Below, piece after piece: positions 8,464-16,829 of a stretch of DNA of 57,126 nucleotides. Within the stretch, counting starts at the first letter, position 1, and each line of letters opens with the position of its first letter. Both the position numbers and the translations under genes were made by a program. Below the pieces are notes generated by a model. It had not been told where the DNA came from and searched no databases. It saw only the letters and a program-made list of their open reading frames with translations. Source of the DNA: Acidimicrobiaceae bacterium (GTDB lineage Bacteria; Actinomycetota; Acidimicrobiia; Acidimicrobiales; Ilumatobacteraceae); the NCBI GenBank assembly GCA_947450115.1, contig CANFUE010000014.1, forward strand, positions 1 to 57,126. The letters run 5' to 3'.

Positions 8464-9288
8464 GTGACTGAGATTCCTGAACACCTCCTCAAGCGCTCCC
8501 GCGATCGCAAGTCCGGCGACGGTGCCTCGAGCAGCGATGGCGCTGCCTCTGCGGGGGACTCAGTTCCTGCCGCACAAAAAGCTGCCACACCTGCTAAAAC
8601 CGCTAAAAATGAGCCTTCTGTGGTCCTTGCTCGGCCCGACTCCCCTCGTGTCGCGGCCGCAAAAAGCCGCAAAAAAATTCCTTTCTGGGCCATGGCAACC
8701 CTCAGTTTGCTTCCGCTGTGGGGCTTTCTCTACGCAGTCGCCTTGAAGCCACAGGTGAAGGTTGTTCAGGGTCCACTTGCCATTGGCAGTGCTGTTTTCG
8801 GTGGATGTGCCGGATGTCACGGTGCTGCTGGCCAGGGTGGTGCAGGTCGCATCCTCTACCAAGGCGAAGTTTTGAAGACATTCCCACACATCGAAGACCA
8901 GTTGAACTTCGTTTATACCGGCAGCCAAGCCTATGCAAACGCTGGAATCAAGCAGTATGGCGACCCTAAACGAGAAGGCGGGGCCCATGCTCCGTTGTCG
9001 TACAACGGCAACCCGATGCCGCAACAAGGCGCAGCCTATGGCGGCGGCCTGTCTGAGGCAGAAATTTTAGGCGTGGTGTGTCATGAGCGCTACACCATCG
9101 GTGGTGCCGACCCGAAGAGCGAGAAATGGGCGCAGGAGTACGACACCTGGTGCTCTCCTGAGTCTGAAATATTCAAGGCCCTTGAATCTGGCGGATCCAC
9201 GTTCGACTCTGTTGCTAAAGACTTCTCAATGTTGAAGACAAAGCCAAACGAAGTGGGCACGAAGCCACGTACGACTACTGCTCACTAA
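8464..9288 (+). CDS. membrane-anchored mono-heme cytochrome c with EIPEHLLKR N-terminal motif
   Basis: GTG start chosen because the protein then begins VTEIPEHLLKRSRDRK, matching the N-terminus of the subunit IV-like protein at 6583, and because a TAnnnT hexamer sits 8 bases upstream. A charged Ala/Ser-rich linker (about 17-68) leads to one membrane helix (about 72-92), then a single c-type heme motif CAGCH (about 115-119). It is transcribed away from the bc/complex I operon. A role as electron carrier between the bc complex and an oxidase, tethered to the complex by the shared motif, is inference. Confidence 0.85.
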   Translation: MTEIPEHLLKRSRDRKSGDGASSSDGAASAGDSVPAAQKAATPAKTAKNEPSVVLARPDSPRVAAAKSRKKIPFWAMATLSLLPLWGFLYAVALKPQVKVVQGPLAIGSAVFGGCAGCHGAAGQGGAGRILYQGEVLKTFPHIEDQLNFVYTGSQAYANAGIKQYGDPKREGGAHAPLSYNGNPMPQQGAAYGGGLSEAEILGVVCHERYTIGGADPKSEKWAQEYDTWCSPESEIFKALESGGSTFDSVAKDFSMLKTKPNEVGTKPRTTTAH

Positions 9289-9890
9289 TTACCTTTAGCG
9301 GTACACGTCACCACATCAATTTTGTCTACTGAAAGATTCAGCGACACATTCATTTCATTTCCAAACTTGTTCATGAAATCTCGCAGCGAAAGAGTCGGCG
9401 TTGAACATGACCGCTTCGTGGGCGTTGCGAGGGGAATGACCCAGCCATTGCTCAACACTGCGAAATCTCCGCCATTCAACATGTCGACAATGGGTGGTAA
9501 CGCGAGACGCGTGAGCAAAGATTCGGTTGTGGCTGGAGCCAGAGCAAACCACACCACTGCATCTCCCAAAAGTTCTGCAATAAGCACGCAGGCATTCGGA
9601 GTAGAAAAATCTGTACACGAAATGTCGCCAGGTGTTCCCTCAGCAATGAGAACAGTTCGCGCATCATCAAGAGCTAACCGTGCAGTAGAACGGGAAATTC
9701 CTTGGGTCATTGTCCAGCCTGTTTCAGCCTGAACTGTATTCACCGATGCCGTGTAGTTCACAAAATGAATAACTTTGCTCGTTGATTGAGATACTGAACC
9801 CGTGTTCATAAAAAATGAATACATGAGAAGAGCCGCAACAATGGGAATTGCAAGTGCTGCAGCAAACCTTGCACTCAAAATGTTTCGCAT
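9285..9890 (-). CDS. exported or membrane-anchored protein of unknown function
   Basis: 201 residues with one N-terminal hydrophobic segment (about 9-28) that could be a signal anchor, then a secreted-type domain with four Cys (two in the ISCTDFSTPNACVL stretch, two nearer the C-terminus). I recognise no family; a lipoprotein box is not visible. It lies nine bases after hemL in the same direction and converges on the cytochrome c gene with a 4-base overlap of stop codons. An AGGA eight bases before the ATG suggests ordinary translation in the hem operon. Confidence 0.65.
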   Translation of the reverse strand: MRNILSARFAAALAIPIVAALLMYSFFMNTGSVSQSTSKVIHFVNYTASVNTVQAETGWTMTQGISRSTARLALDDARTVLIAEGTPGDISCTDFSTPNACVLIAELLGDAVVWFALAPATTESLLTRLALPPIVDMLNGGDFAVLSNGWVIPLATPTKRSCSTPTLSLRDFMNKFGNEMNVSLNLSVDKIDVVTCTAKGN

Positions 9891-9899
9891 GAAATGTTC

Positions 9900-11279
9900 C
9901 TAGTATTGAACTTGTGCAACTGCTCGTTCAGCTGCTCGCGATAACTCTGCAAAAACTTCATCGGTATGAGCGAGGCCAAAAAATATTGCTTCATACGCAC
10001 CCGGTGCCATTGCAACACCTTCTTTGAGCATTGCATGAAATAACTGCGCGTACATTTTTTCATCAGTTGATTTTGCATCGTCGAAATTGTTCGGAAGCTT
10101 TTGCGCAGGATCGCCATTTTTCCCGATGTACATACCAACAAGTGTTCCCACCACGGGGAATTGTGCATTGATGCCTGCCGCAGCACAAATGTCGCGTAGT
10201 AGCGAAGCACCATGACGAGCGCGCGCTGAAATTTCCATGTACACATCGTCGGTGAGTTCGTTCAATGCAGCAAGACCAGCTGCCGTTGCTAAAGGGTTTC
10301 CAGCAAGTGTTCCTGCATGAAAAACTTTTCCATGTGGGGTAAGTACCGACATGATGTCGCGGCGACCACCCACTGCACCAATGGGAAGGCCACCACCAAT
10401 AACCTTGCCAAAGCAGGTGAGGTCGGGGCGCACATCAAACTTGGCTTGGGCCCCACCAGTTCCTAAACGAAAACCCGTGATGACCTCATCGAATATGAGT
10501 AATGCGCCTACTCGATCACATTCTTGACGTAGACCCTCAAGAAAACCAGGAGCTGGCGCAACAACGCCCATATTGGCCGCCACTGGTTCAACAATGACTG
10601 CTGCAACATCGGTTGTGAGTCGCGGCACGACGTTGTATGGCGCCACCATGGTGTTTGCCACTGCCTCATCGGGGACTCCAGCTGTTCCTGGAAGACCTAG
10701 TGTTGCAATACCGCTTCCTCCTGCAACCAACAAGGCATCGGTTGCACCATGAAAGTTTCCGGCAAAGGTAACAATGATTTTTCTTCCGGTTGCACCACGT
10801 GCAAGTCGCACTGCAGTACTTGTGGCTTCTGTTCCACTGTTCATGAGCCGCACTTGTTCGCAGCTCTCTACACGACTGCTAATTGCTTCGGCGAGCTTCA
10901 TTTCGCGCGGAGTAGGCGCCCCATACGAGGTGCCGTCTATTGCTGCTTGTTGAATTGCCGACATAACCGCAGGATGTGCGTGGCCAAGAATAATTGCGCC
11001 ATAGCTCTGCACGAGGTCGACGTACTTTTTCCCTTCAACATCCCAAATGTGGGCACCGTTTCCACGAGCAACAATGTAGGGCGATCCGCCCACCGACTTA
11101 AATGCGCGAATGGAACTATTGACTCCGCCAGGGATGACATTACTTGAGCGTGCAAAAAGTGTTTCATTACTTGGCACTCCCTTACCGACACACAACGTGG
11201 GTACGCACTGCGCCGCAATACAAGAAGCTTCATCGCAATAAGGAATGGACTGTGTTGTTGCACTAGACATTTCAGCCAT
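9900..11279 (-). CDS. hemL: glutamate-1-semialdehyde 2,1-aminomutase
   Basis: PLP enzyme converting glutamate-1-semialdehyde to 5-aminolevulinate, the last step of the C5 route. Visible family features include NVIPGGVNSSIRAF, the PLP-binding LIFDEVITGFR, the lysine in CFGKVIGGGLPIGA and HAGTLAGNPL. The start at 11279 (or ATG 11270) overlaps the hemB stop at 11272. This gives about 35 residues before the usual family N-terminus, with four Cys spaced C-x4-C-x4-C-x4-C. A GTG at 11177 (VPSNETLF) would give a conventional length but leaves about 94 bases untranslated. Confidence 0.93.
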   Translation of the reverse strand: MAEMSSATTQSIPYCDEASCIAAQCVPTLCVGKGVPSNETLFARSSNVIPGGVNSSIRAFKSVGGSPYIVARGNGAHIWDVEGKKYVDLVQSYGAIILGHAHPAVMSAIQQAAIDGTSYGAPTPREMKLAEAISSRVESCEQVRLMNSGTEATSTAVRLARGATGRKIIVTFAGNFHGATDALLVAGGSGIATLGLPGTAGVPDEAVANTMVAPYNVVPRLTTDVAAVIVEPVAANMGVVAPAPGFLEGLRQECDRVGALLIFDEVITGFRLGTGGAQAKFDVRPDLTCFGKVIGGGLPIGAVGGRRDIMSVLTPHGKVFHAGTLAGNPLATAAGLAALNELTDDVYMEISARARHGASLLRDICAAAGINAQFPVVGTLVGMYIGKNGDPAQKLPNNFDDAKSTDEKMYAQLFHAMLKEGVAMAPGAYEAIFFGLAHTDEVFAELSRAAERAVAQVQY

Positions 11280-12252
11280 TGTTTTCTGCAAACCAGCGAG
11301 TGAAATAAGTGAGAATGATGCCGGCCCCGGCACGCCGAATAGCAGTGAGCTGCTCAAGTGCCACCGTGTCGTGATCGATCCACCCATTGGCGGCAGCAGC
11401 TTTGATCATGGCGTATTCACCACTGACGTGGTAGGCCGCAATGGGAAGTTGAGTCATTGCGCGCACTGCAGAGATGACGTCGAGGTACGTAATAGCTGGC
11501 TTCACCATCACGATGTCGGCACCCTGGTCGATATCGGCTTGGACTTCAATGAGCGACTCCCGTGCATTACGAAAATCTTGCTGATAGCCCTTGCGATGGC
11601 CACCGTTGGCGATGCTCACGTCTACTGCATCGCGAAATGGGCCGTATAAACCTGATGCATATTTTGCCGAGTACGCCATGATGGAAACATCGCTCAACCC
11701 CTTGGCGTCGAGTGCACTACGAATGACGCCTACCTGACCATCCATCATTCCGCTTGGCGCAACAACTTGTGCTCCTGCACTTGCTTGGGCTACCGCGATT
11801 TTCGCATAAACATCGAGAGTTAAGTCGTTGTCTACATCACCATTTTTCCCAACGATGCCGCAGTGTCCATGGCTGGTGTACTCATCAACACACAGGTCGG
11901 CCATCAGCACCACATCACTGCCTACCGATTTTGTCAAACGCTCCAATGCCACCTGCACAATGCCCTGTGGATCAAATGCGCCGGAACCGATGTCGTCTTT
12001 TTTTTCTGGGACTCCGAAAAGAATGACTCCACGCACACCGAGTGCAGCAAGTTCTTGCACTTCACGTTCTAGTGAATCTAAGGAATGTTGCATCACTCCG
12101 GGCAGCGAGGCAATGGGTTGAGGTGAAGATATTCCTTCCTTCACAAAAAGTGGTGCTACAAAATTACTTGTGTGAAGACGTGTTTCAGCAACAAGTTCTC
12201 TCATAGCCACAGACGTACGAAGTCGGCGAGGGCGCGATACGGGAAATGCCAC
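11272..12252 (-). CDS. hemB: delta-aminolevulinic acid dehydratase (porphobilinogen synthase)
   Basis: Condenses two 5-aminolevulinate molecules to porphobilinogen. Both active-site lysines are seen in YSAKYASGLYGPF and DIVMVKPAITYLD. The metal-site segment DLCVDEYTSHGHCG has Asp in place of the middle Cys of the zinc-type enzyme, as I recall for other actinobacteria. 326 residues is normal. The GTG start is preceded six bases upstream by TAACAT, so it may have its own leaderless promoter within the hem cluster. Confidence 0.96.
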   Translation of the reverse strand: MAFPVSRPRRLRTSVAMRELVAETRLHTSNFVAPLFVKEGISSPQPIASLPGVMQHSLDSLEREVQELAALGVRGVILFGVPEKKDDIGSGAFDPQGIVQVALERLTKSVGSDVVLMADLCVDEYTSHGHCGIVGKNGDVDNDLTLDVYAKIAVAQASAGAQVVAPSGMMDGQVGVIRSALDAKGLSDVSIMAYSAKYASGLYGPFRDAVDVSIANGGHRKGYQQDFRNARESLIEVQADIDQGADIVMVKPAITYLDVISAVRAMTQLPIAAYHVSGEYAMIKAAAANGWIDHDTVALEQLTAIRRAGAGIILTYFTRWFAENNG

Positions 12253-12258
12253 AACCGA

Positions 12259-12264
12259 ATGTTA
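12259..12264 (-). promoter_or_regulatory. -10 hexamer TAACAT for hemB
   Basis: TAnnnT six bases before the hemB GTG in a 21-base gap after hemD; it could allow hemB-hemL to be transcribed apart from rex-hemACD. Confidence 0.4.
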
Positions 12265-12273
12265 TGGAGGTTG

Positions 12274-13032
12274 TTACGTAAAAAGCACAGTAAGCGCCGT
12301 GCAAATACCCTCGGGAGTTGGTACTTCTGCCACTGCATGAACCTCTAGGCCAAGCGATGCAGCAACTTTCTGAGTTACTGGCCCAATGACAACAACTTTT
12401 CCGAGAAAATCTGTACCCATCGCCGATACCCAACTTCGTGCCGCACTGCCCGACGCAAAAACAACTGCATCACTATCTTGCACCTGTTCTCGAGTCTCAG
12501 ACGAGGGTACACAATGGGCTGTGCGATACGCATCGACTCGCTTTACCTCCCACCCCTTTTCTCTGAGCCCGGCAACGACCGTCATGTCGGCACCTTCTCC
12601 TTGTATGAGCAGCACCTTGTTCCCTTGCGAGTTATTCGAATATGTAGGGAAACTCTCTACTAACCCTTGCCCACTGGGAACCGCTGCCTGCAGATCTACT
12701 TGTTCTATGAGTGCGCTCTCCATGACCTCACGAGTTCCTGTACCAAGAACTGCAATATGCGCAATTTTCACTTTATTTGTTTTGGATTGTTGAAGTACAC
12801 GTGCCACTCGACGTGCTCCATTGGGTGACGTCACCACGAGCCATTCATAGTTGCTGATATCTGCAAGTTCTGCATCGCGCAATGCACCGCCATCAAGAGG
12901 TTCAACAATTTCTATGAGTGGCAGCAAGATGACATCGGCGCCTACGGCACTCAACACTTCTACAATTGGGCCAGCTTGTTCTGTTGCGCGTGTCACTACA
13001 ATCCGCCGACCACTTAACGGCAATGGAGCCAC
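12274..13032 (-). CDS. hemD: uroporphyrinogen-III synthase
   Basis: Closes the linear hydroxymethylbilane to uroporphyrinogen III. The family is poorly conserved, but the start PLSGRRIVVTRATEQAG, the segment WLVVTSPNGARR and the C-terminal SDAVVFASGSAARSW and VIGPVTQKVAASLGL are recognisable. GTG 13032 follows the hemC stop by four bases; a TTG at 13050 would overlap hemC instead. About 252 residues, normal. Position right after hemC supports the call. Confidence 0.88.
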   Translation of the reverse strand: MAPLPLSGRRIVVTRATEQAGPIVEVLSAVGADVILLPLIEIVEPLDGGALRDAELADISNYEWLVVTSPNGARRVARVLQQSKTNKVKIAHIAVLGTGTREVMESALIEQVDLQAAVPSGQGLVESFPTYSNNSQGNKVLLIQGEGADMTVVAGLREKGWEVKRVDAYRTAHCVPSSETREQVQDSDAVVFASGSAARSWVSAMGTDFLGKVVVIGPVTQKVAASLGLEVHAVAEVPTPEGICTALTVLFT

Positions 13033-13036
13033 TCTT

Positions 13037-13927
13037 CTAACGTCTTCCAATTTGCTCGCGCGAAGTTCGTGCTAGTTGAGCGGCAATGAGTGTTGCATTT
13101 TCTTCATCTGAAACATCGGCTTGCATTGAAATGGAACGCGCTTGTGCAGTGTCATCGGCTGCAAGGAAGGTAGTAAGAATATTTTGGTCATTGACAAATG
13201 CACCAACAGGAAGTGAGCAACCACTTCCCAAGACGCTCAGAAAAGCACGCTCTATTTCCACTGCATGGCGTGTAGCTACATGATCAATTGACTGGACAAA
13301 TTGCTGTGTTTCAGCATCGCCGAATCGATGTTCAACGGCTACGCAACCTTGACCCACCATCGGGACAAAAAACTCTGGATCAAGAATCTCAGTAATTTTT
13401 TCTGTTAGCCCTAATACCTCTAGTGCTGCAACTGCCATAACAACTGCGCCATCAACGGGGACTTTTTCTAGCCGTGTACCAATATTGCCGCGTAACTCAA
13501 CGAATTGGAGATCGGGTCGAACTGCGCGCAATTGCGCACGCCGGCGTACCGACCCCGTAGCAATAGTTGCACCTGGCTGAAGATCTTGAAGCGCATTGCC
13601 AACGAGTGCATCGCGCGGATCACGTCGTGCACACCATGCTCCAATTTCCAAACCATATTCAGTAACCGTGGGAAGGTCTTTTGCTGAGTGCACTGCAATG
13701 TCGGCTCGCCCATCGAGAACAGCTCGTTGCACTTCCTTCACAAAAATGCCTTGGCCCGCCATTTGATGCAGCGGCACGTCGGCACGCTGGTCGCCAGTAC
13801 TTTCTACAAAAACCAACTTGCATTCAACTTCTGGACTCTCGCGCGTAATTGCGTCGGCAACGAATTGTGCTTGCGTGCGTGCCTGCGGACTTGGCCGAGT
13901 AGCGATGCGAAGAATCTTTTGCGTCAC
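13037..13927 (-). CDS. hemC: porphobilinogen deaminase (hydroxymethylbilane synthase)
   Basis: Polymerises four porphobilinogen units. The N-terminus KILRIATRPSPQA, the segment IAVHSAKDLPT, the arginine-rich ATGSVRRRAQLRAVRPDL and the dipyrromethane-cofactor cysteine in LGSGCSLPVGAF are all present. GTG 13927 places the usual family N-terminus at residue 1 and leaves 16 bases after hemA; a further 16 in-frame codons exist upstream, overlapping hemA. Confidence 0.95.
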   Translation of the reverse strand: MTQKILRIATRPSPQARTQAQFVADAITRESPEVECKLVFVESTGDQRADVPLHQMAGQGIFVKEVQRAVLDGRADIAVHSAKDLPTVTEYGLEIGAWCARRDPRDALVGNALQDLQPGATIATGSVRRRAQLRAVRPDLQFVELRGNIGTRLEKVPVDGAVVMAVAALEVLGLTEKITEILDPEFFVPMVGQGCVAVEHRFGDAETQQFVQSIDHVATRHAVEIERAFLSVLGSGCSLPVGAFVNDQNILTTFLAADDTAQARSISMQADVSDEENATLIAAQLARTSREQIGRR

Positions 13928-13943
13928 GTGCTTCTCGTATTCA

Positions 13944-15206
13944 TCAGTGAAGATGAAAGAGGTCGCGCACGGCATCGGCTAGGCGTTCACCTTGCGGTGT
14001 TCCTGCACCTTCTTTGAGCCGCACAGCAGGCTGATGCATGATTTTCGCAGTGATTCCCTTAGTAAGTGCTTCCACTACTTCGCGCTGCTCATCTGTTAAG
14101 GCAGCCAGGCGTTTTGCATACCGATCAATTTCTGCAGTTCGAATTTCCTCTGCGGTTTCATGCAATGCAGCAATGAGTGGAGCTGCTTGACGTGCAGTGG
14201 AATCGATGGTGTAGCGCTCTAACTCTTCAGAAATGATGACCCGCACTTTTGCAGCTTCGCCTTCGCGCTGCTCTACGCCTTTTCGTGCCCAGTCGCGGAG
14301 GTCATCGAGGTTGCGTAATTCAATATTTTCTAAATTTCCTACGTTTGCTTCAACATCGCGCGGAACTGCAATATCGACCACGAAAAGTTTTTTGCCAGAA
14401 CGTGCGCTCATAACATTTTGTGCTTTTTCATAATCGAGAATAAAGCTGCCCGAACCTGTGCACGTCACCACGACATCAACTTCGTGCAAAGCGGCATCGA
14501 GTTGTTCTAATGGCAAAGTTGATGCGCCCAAACGATTCGCAAGTTCTTCACTACGTGATGCAGTGCGATTTACTACCGTAATTTCTGTTGCAGGGTTTGC
14601 TGCAATGGCAGTTGCTACACCTTCGCCCATTTCGCCAGCACCAACAATGAGCACTTTTTTGTTTGCCAAGGTTCCCAATAGCTCACGTGCCATTTCGACT
14701 GCTGCAAAAGATATTGACGTAGTTGAACGTGATATTGCTGTTTCAGTTCGAGCTCGTTTTCCTGTTTCAAGTGCGTGACGAAAGAGCAGATTTAAGGTAG
14801 ACCGCGAAGCGCCTTCACTTTGCGCGTCGGACCATGCGTCACGAACTTGTCCGAGAATTTCATGCTCACCAATGACTGCGGAATCGAGTCCGCATGCCAC
14901 TTCAAAGAGATGCGTGATAGCGGCATCATCGTGTTGGCTATAGAGGTGATTATTTAATTCGTCGGGAACAAGCCCGCCTAGTTCACAGAAAAAGTCGCTG
15001 ATGTCGGCATAAGCGGCATGGAACTTTTCAGTTACTGCATACACCTCGGTGCGGTTACACGTAGAAAGCACCACTGCTTCACGAATGTTGTTACGTGATG
15101 ACAAGGAATGCAAAGCCTTCGCCATTTCGGTGGGGTTGATCGACACCTTTTCCAGCACCTGCAAAGGGCTTGTGCGGTGGTTCACGCCAATGACAACAAC
15201 AGACAT
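13944..15206 (-). CDS. hemA: glutamyl-tRNA reductase
   Basis: First committed enzyme of the C5 tetrapyrrole pathway: NADPH reduces glutamyl-tRNA to glutamate-1-semialdehyde. Catalytic cysteine is in VVLSTCNRTEVYAV near residue 50; the NADPH domain has VLIVGAGEMGEGVA; the C-terminal dimerisation domain ends EGERLADAVRDLFHLH-like. 420 residues is normal. It follows rex by 12 bases, the same rex-hemA order known from Streptomyces, so heme synthesis is probably under Rex (redox) control here too. Confidence 0.96.
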   Translation of the reverse strand: MSVVVIGVNHRTSPLQVLEKVSINPTEMAKALHSLSSRNNIREAVVLSTCNRTEVYAVTEKFHAAYADISDFFCELGGLVPDELNNHLYSQHDDAAITHLFEVACGLDSAVIGEHEILGQVRDAWSDAQSEGASRSTLNLLFRHALETGKRARTETAISRSTTSISFAAVEMARELLGTLANKKVLIVGAGEMGEGVATAIAANPATEITVVNRTASRSEELANRLGASTLPLEQLDAALHEVDVVVTCTGSGSFILDYEKAQNVMSARSGKKLFVVDIAVPRDVEANVGNLENIELRNLDDLRDWARKGVEQREGEAAKVRVIISEELERYTIDSTARQAAPLIAALHETAEEIRTAEIDRYAKRLAALTDEQREVVEALTKGITAKIMHQPAVRLKEGAGTPQGERLADAVRDLFHLH

Positions 15207-15218
15207 ACAGTGCCTACG

Positions 15219-15911
15219 CTATGCGCTCACAGCACGTGAGGAGGTAGTCGTCGCCTGGATGTGACTTAAAGAATTCGCCTTTTGTTGCTCGTAATAGCTC
15301 AAAATCTGCAATTCTCCAGCCAAATCGACCTTGCTGATGTGCACCCCTCGCGGGACCGACAAGACACTGGGGACGAAATTGAGGATGGAGCCAACCCCGG
15401 CCCGTACGAGGCGATTCACTGCCTCTTGGGCAGTTGCCGCAGGTGTAGCGAGCACTCCGATACTTACATTGCGTGTTTGCACCACTTCAGATAGTTCATC
15501 GAGGTGCTGTACGCAGATTCCACCCACCTCTGAGCCCACTTTTTCTGGGTCTGTGTCAAAAACGCCTACCAAGCCAAAACCGCGCTCCACAAAGCCACCG
15601 TAATTTGCCAATGCCTGGCCGAGGTTTCCCGCCCCGACAATAACAATGGGCCATTCCCGGTTCACACCCAATTCGCGCTGGATTTGATAGGAGAGGAAGG
15701 CAACCTCATAACCCACGCCACGCACGCCGTAACTGCCCAAATACGACAAGTCTTTGCGCACCTTTGCTGCATTCACAGCGGCAAGTTCGGCCAGTTGATC
15801 ACTCGAGATATGGGTCATTCCTTGGACAGTGACTTCCCCCAACAAACGCAGATACATCGGTAAGCGAATGAGCGCTGCTGCGGGGATTTTGCGACGCGAG
15901 GAGACCGACAC
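15219..15911 (-). CDS. rex: redox-sensing transcriptional repressor Rex
   Basis: Rex represses respiratory genes and leaves DNA when NADH/NAD+ rises. An N-terminal winged helix (RKIPAAALIRLPMYLRLL, then LAAVNAAKVRKDLSYLGSYG) is followed by a Rossmann domain with VIVGAGNLGQALANYGGF and a C-terminal domain-swapped helix. GTG 15911 is preferred over ATG 15917 because a TAACCT hexamer lies six bases before the GTG and directly abuts the ATG. A Rex-operator-like sequence overlaps its -35 region, suggesting autorepression. It heads the hem gene cluster. Confidence 0.95.
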   Translation of the reverse strand: MSVSSRRKIPAAALIRLPMYLRLLGEVTVQGMTHISSDQLAELAAVNAAKVRKDLSYLGSYGVRGVGYEVAFLSYQIQRELGVNREWPIVIVGAGNLGQALANYGGFVERGFGLVGVFDTDPEKVGSEVGGICVQHLDELSEVVQTRNVSIGVLATPAATAQEAVNRLVRAGVGSILNFVPSVLSVPRGVHISKVDLAGELQILSYYEQQKANSLSHIQATTTSSRAVSA

Positions 15912-15917
15912 GCCCAT

Positions 15918-15923
15918 AGGTTA
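15918..15923 (-). promoter_or_regulatory. -10 hexamer TAACCT for rex
   Basis: TAnnnT six bases before GTG 15911. A TTGTGA at 15941-15946 (minus strand) lies 17 bases further upstream as a plausible -35, giving a well-formed promoter. Confidence 0.6.
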
Positions 15924-15928
15924 GGCGC

Positions 15929-15946
15929 TCGTGCAGGTTTTCACAA
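15929..15946 (-). promoter_or_regulatory. Rex operator-like site over the rex promoter
   Basis: The minus strand reads TTGTGAAAACCTGCACGA. The known Rex consensus is TTGTGAA-n4-TTCACAA; the left half matches fully and the right half in 5 of 7 positions. It occupies the -35 element and part of the spacer, the expected place for a repressor. Confidence 0.5.
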
Positions 15947-15970
15947 AGTCTGCTCGCCTTTCCTTTCCCC

Positions 15971-15976
15971 TAACCT
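15971..15976 (+). promoter_or_regulatory. -10 hexamer TAACCT for the membrane protein at 15983
   Basis: TAnnnT six bases before ATG 15983 and no Shine-Dalgarno; leaderless layout. It is divergent from the rex promoter, 47 bases away. Confidence 0.5.
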
Positions 15977-15982
15977 CACCTC

Positions 15983-16753
15983 ATGGAAAATAGTGCCCTT
16001 GCTGCGAGTGCCGGTCTCATTTCCATTGCTTTTTGCCTGCTCACCTACGACCGTTGGTTACGTCGCCGCGCGCCACATGACCTGGCGTGGAGTATCGCCA
16101 TGGCGTTATTTGCTCTCGGCGCAGGGGCCCTGTGGTGGGCCGAAAGCCGTGGATGGAGCATCATGAGTTTTCGTATCTTTTTCCTTTGTGGTGCAGTCCT
16201 CAATGTTCCTTGGCTGGGTCTTGGAACGGTGTACTTACTTTTCGGACAACGCATCGGTCATAGCGTTCGCACCATTCTCATTTTGCTTTCAGGTGTAGCA
16301 ATGGGTGTCGTCCTCACTGCTCCCACTAAATACGCAGTGAACCCTGACAATTTTCCTACTGCAAAAGAATTGTTTGGAATTGGCCCACGACTTTTTGCCG
16401 CTCTTGGTTCAGCGCTTCCCGCACTCGTCATTATTGGTGGTGCTCTGTGGTCGGCATTTCGTATTGTTCGTCATCGCGTACCAGCGGCCACCACATCAGC
16501 ACGACGTGCAGCAATTCACCCCAAGCAACTTGCTGCTGGCAACTTACTCATCGCTCTCGGTGCAATTGTGTTGTCGGCAAGTGGAACTATTGCGGGTCGA
16601 CTCGGAAAAGATCGCGCCTTTGCCATCACGCTACTTGTAGGTGTTTCTATTTTGTTCGGTGGATTTATTGTTGCATCAAACGCTGTTGCCGTCCGCAGAG
16701 AACGGTTACGTTTGCTTACCGAATCATCAGTAGTGACACAATCCCTGCAATAA
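15983..16753 (+). CDS. polytopic membrane protein of unknown function
   Basis: 256 residues with about seven hydrophobic segments (roughly 5-25, 34-52, 61-86, 95-113, 134-158, 182-203, 213-235) and short basic loops. No transporter or enzyme motif recognised. It is divergent from rex, so the Rex-like site at 15929-15946 could also affect it, though it lies upstream of this gene's promoter. Its last codons overlap a possible small gene on the other strand. Confidence 0.75.
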   Translation: MENSALAASAGLISIAFCLLTYDRWLRRRAPHDLAWSIAMALFALGAGALWWAESRGWSIMSFRIFFLCGAVLNVPWLGLGTVYLLFGQRIGHSVRTILILLSGVAMGVVLTAPTKYAVNPDNFPTAKELFGIGPRLFAALGSALPALVIIGGALWSAFRIVRHRVPAATTSARRAAIHPKQLAAGNLLIALGAIVLSASGTIAGRLGKDRAFAITLLVGVSILFGGFIVASNAVAVRRERLRLLTESSVVTQSLQ

Positions 16754-16808
16754 GAATGACTCCAAGAAGGAGTCCGACAACCAAGGTAGTAGCGGGTCTC
16801 ACAGCCAC
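16716..16808 (-). CDS. possible small single-span membrane protein (about 30 residues)
   Basis: GTG at 16808 (or GTG at 16802) opens a frame of 30 (28) codons encoding a Met/Ala/Val/Arg head, then an almost continuous hydrophobic run with LVVGLLLGVILIAGIV, ending in Arg and TAA. It lies 21 bases downstream of the SAM hydrolase-like gene in the same direction and overlaps the 3' end of the plus-strand membrane protein. The composition is what a small membrane protein would show, but so short a frame could arise by chance. Confidence 0.4.
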   Translation of the reverse strand: MAVRPATTLVVGLLLGVILIAGIVSLLMIR

Positions 16809-16829
16809 AACCTAGCGCATGTCACATCG

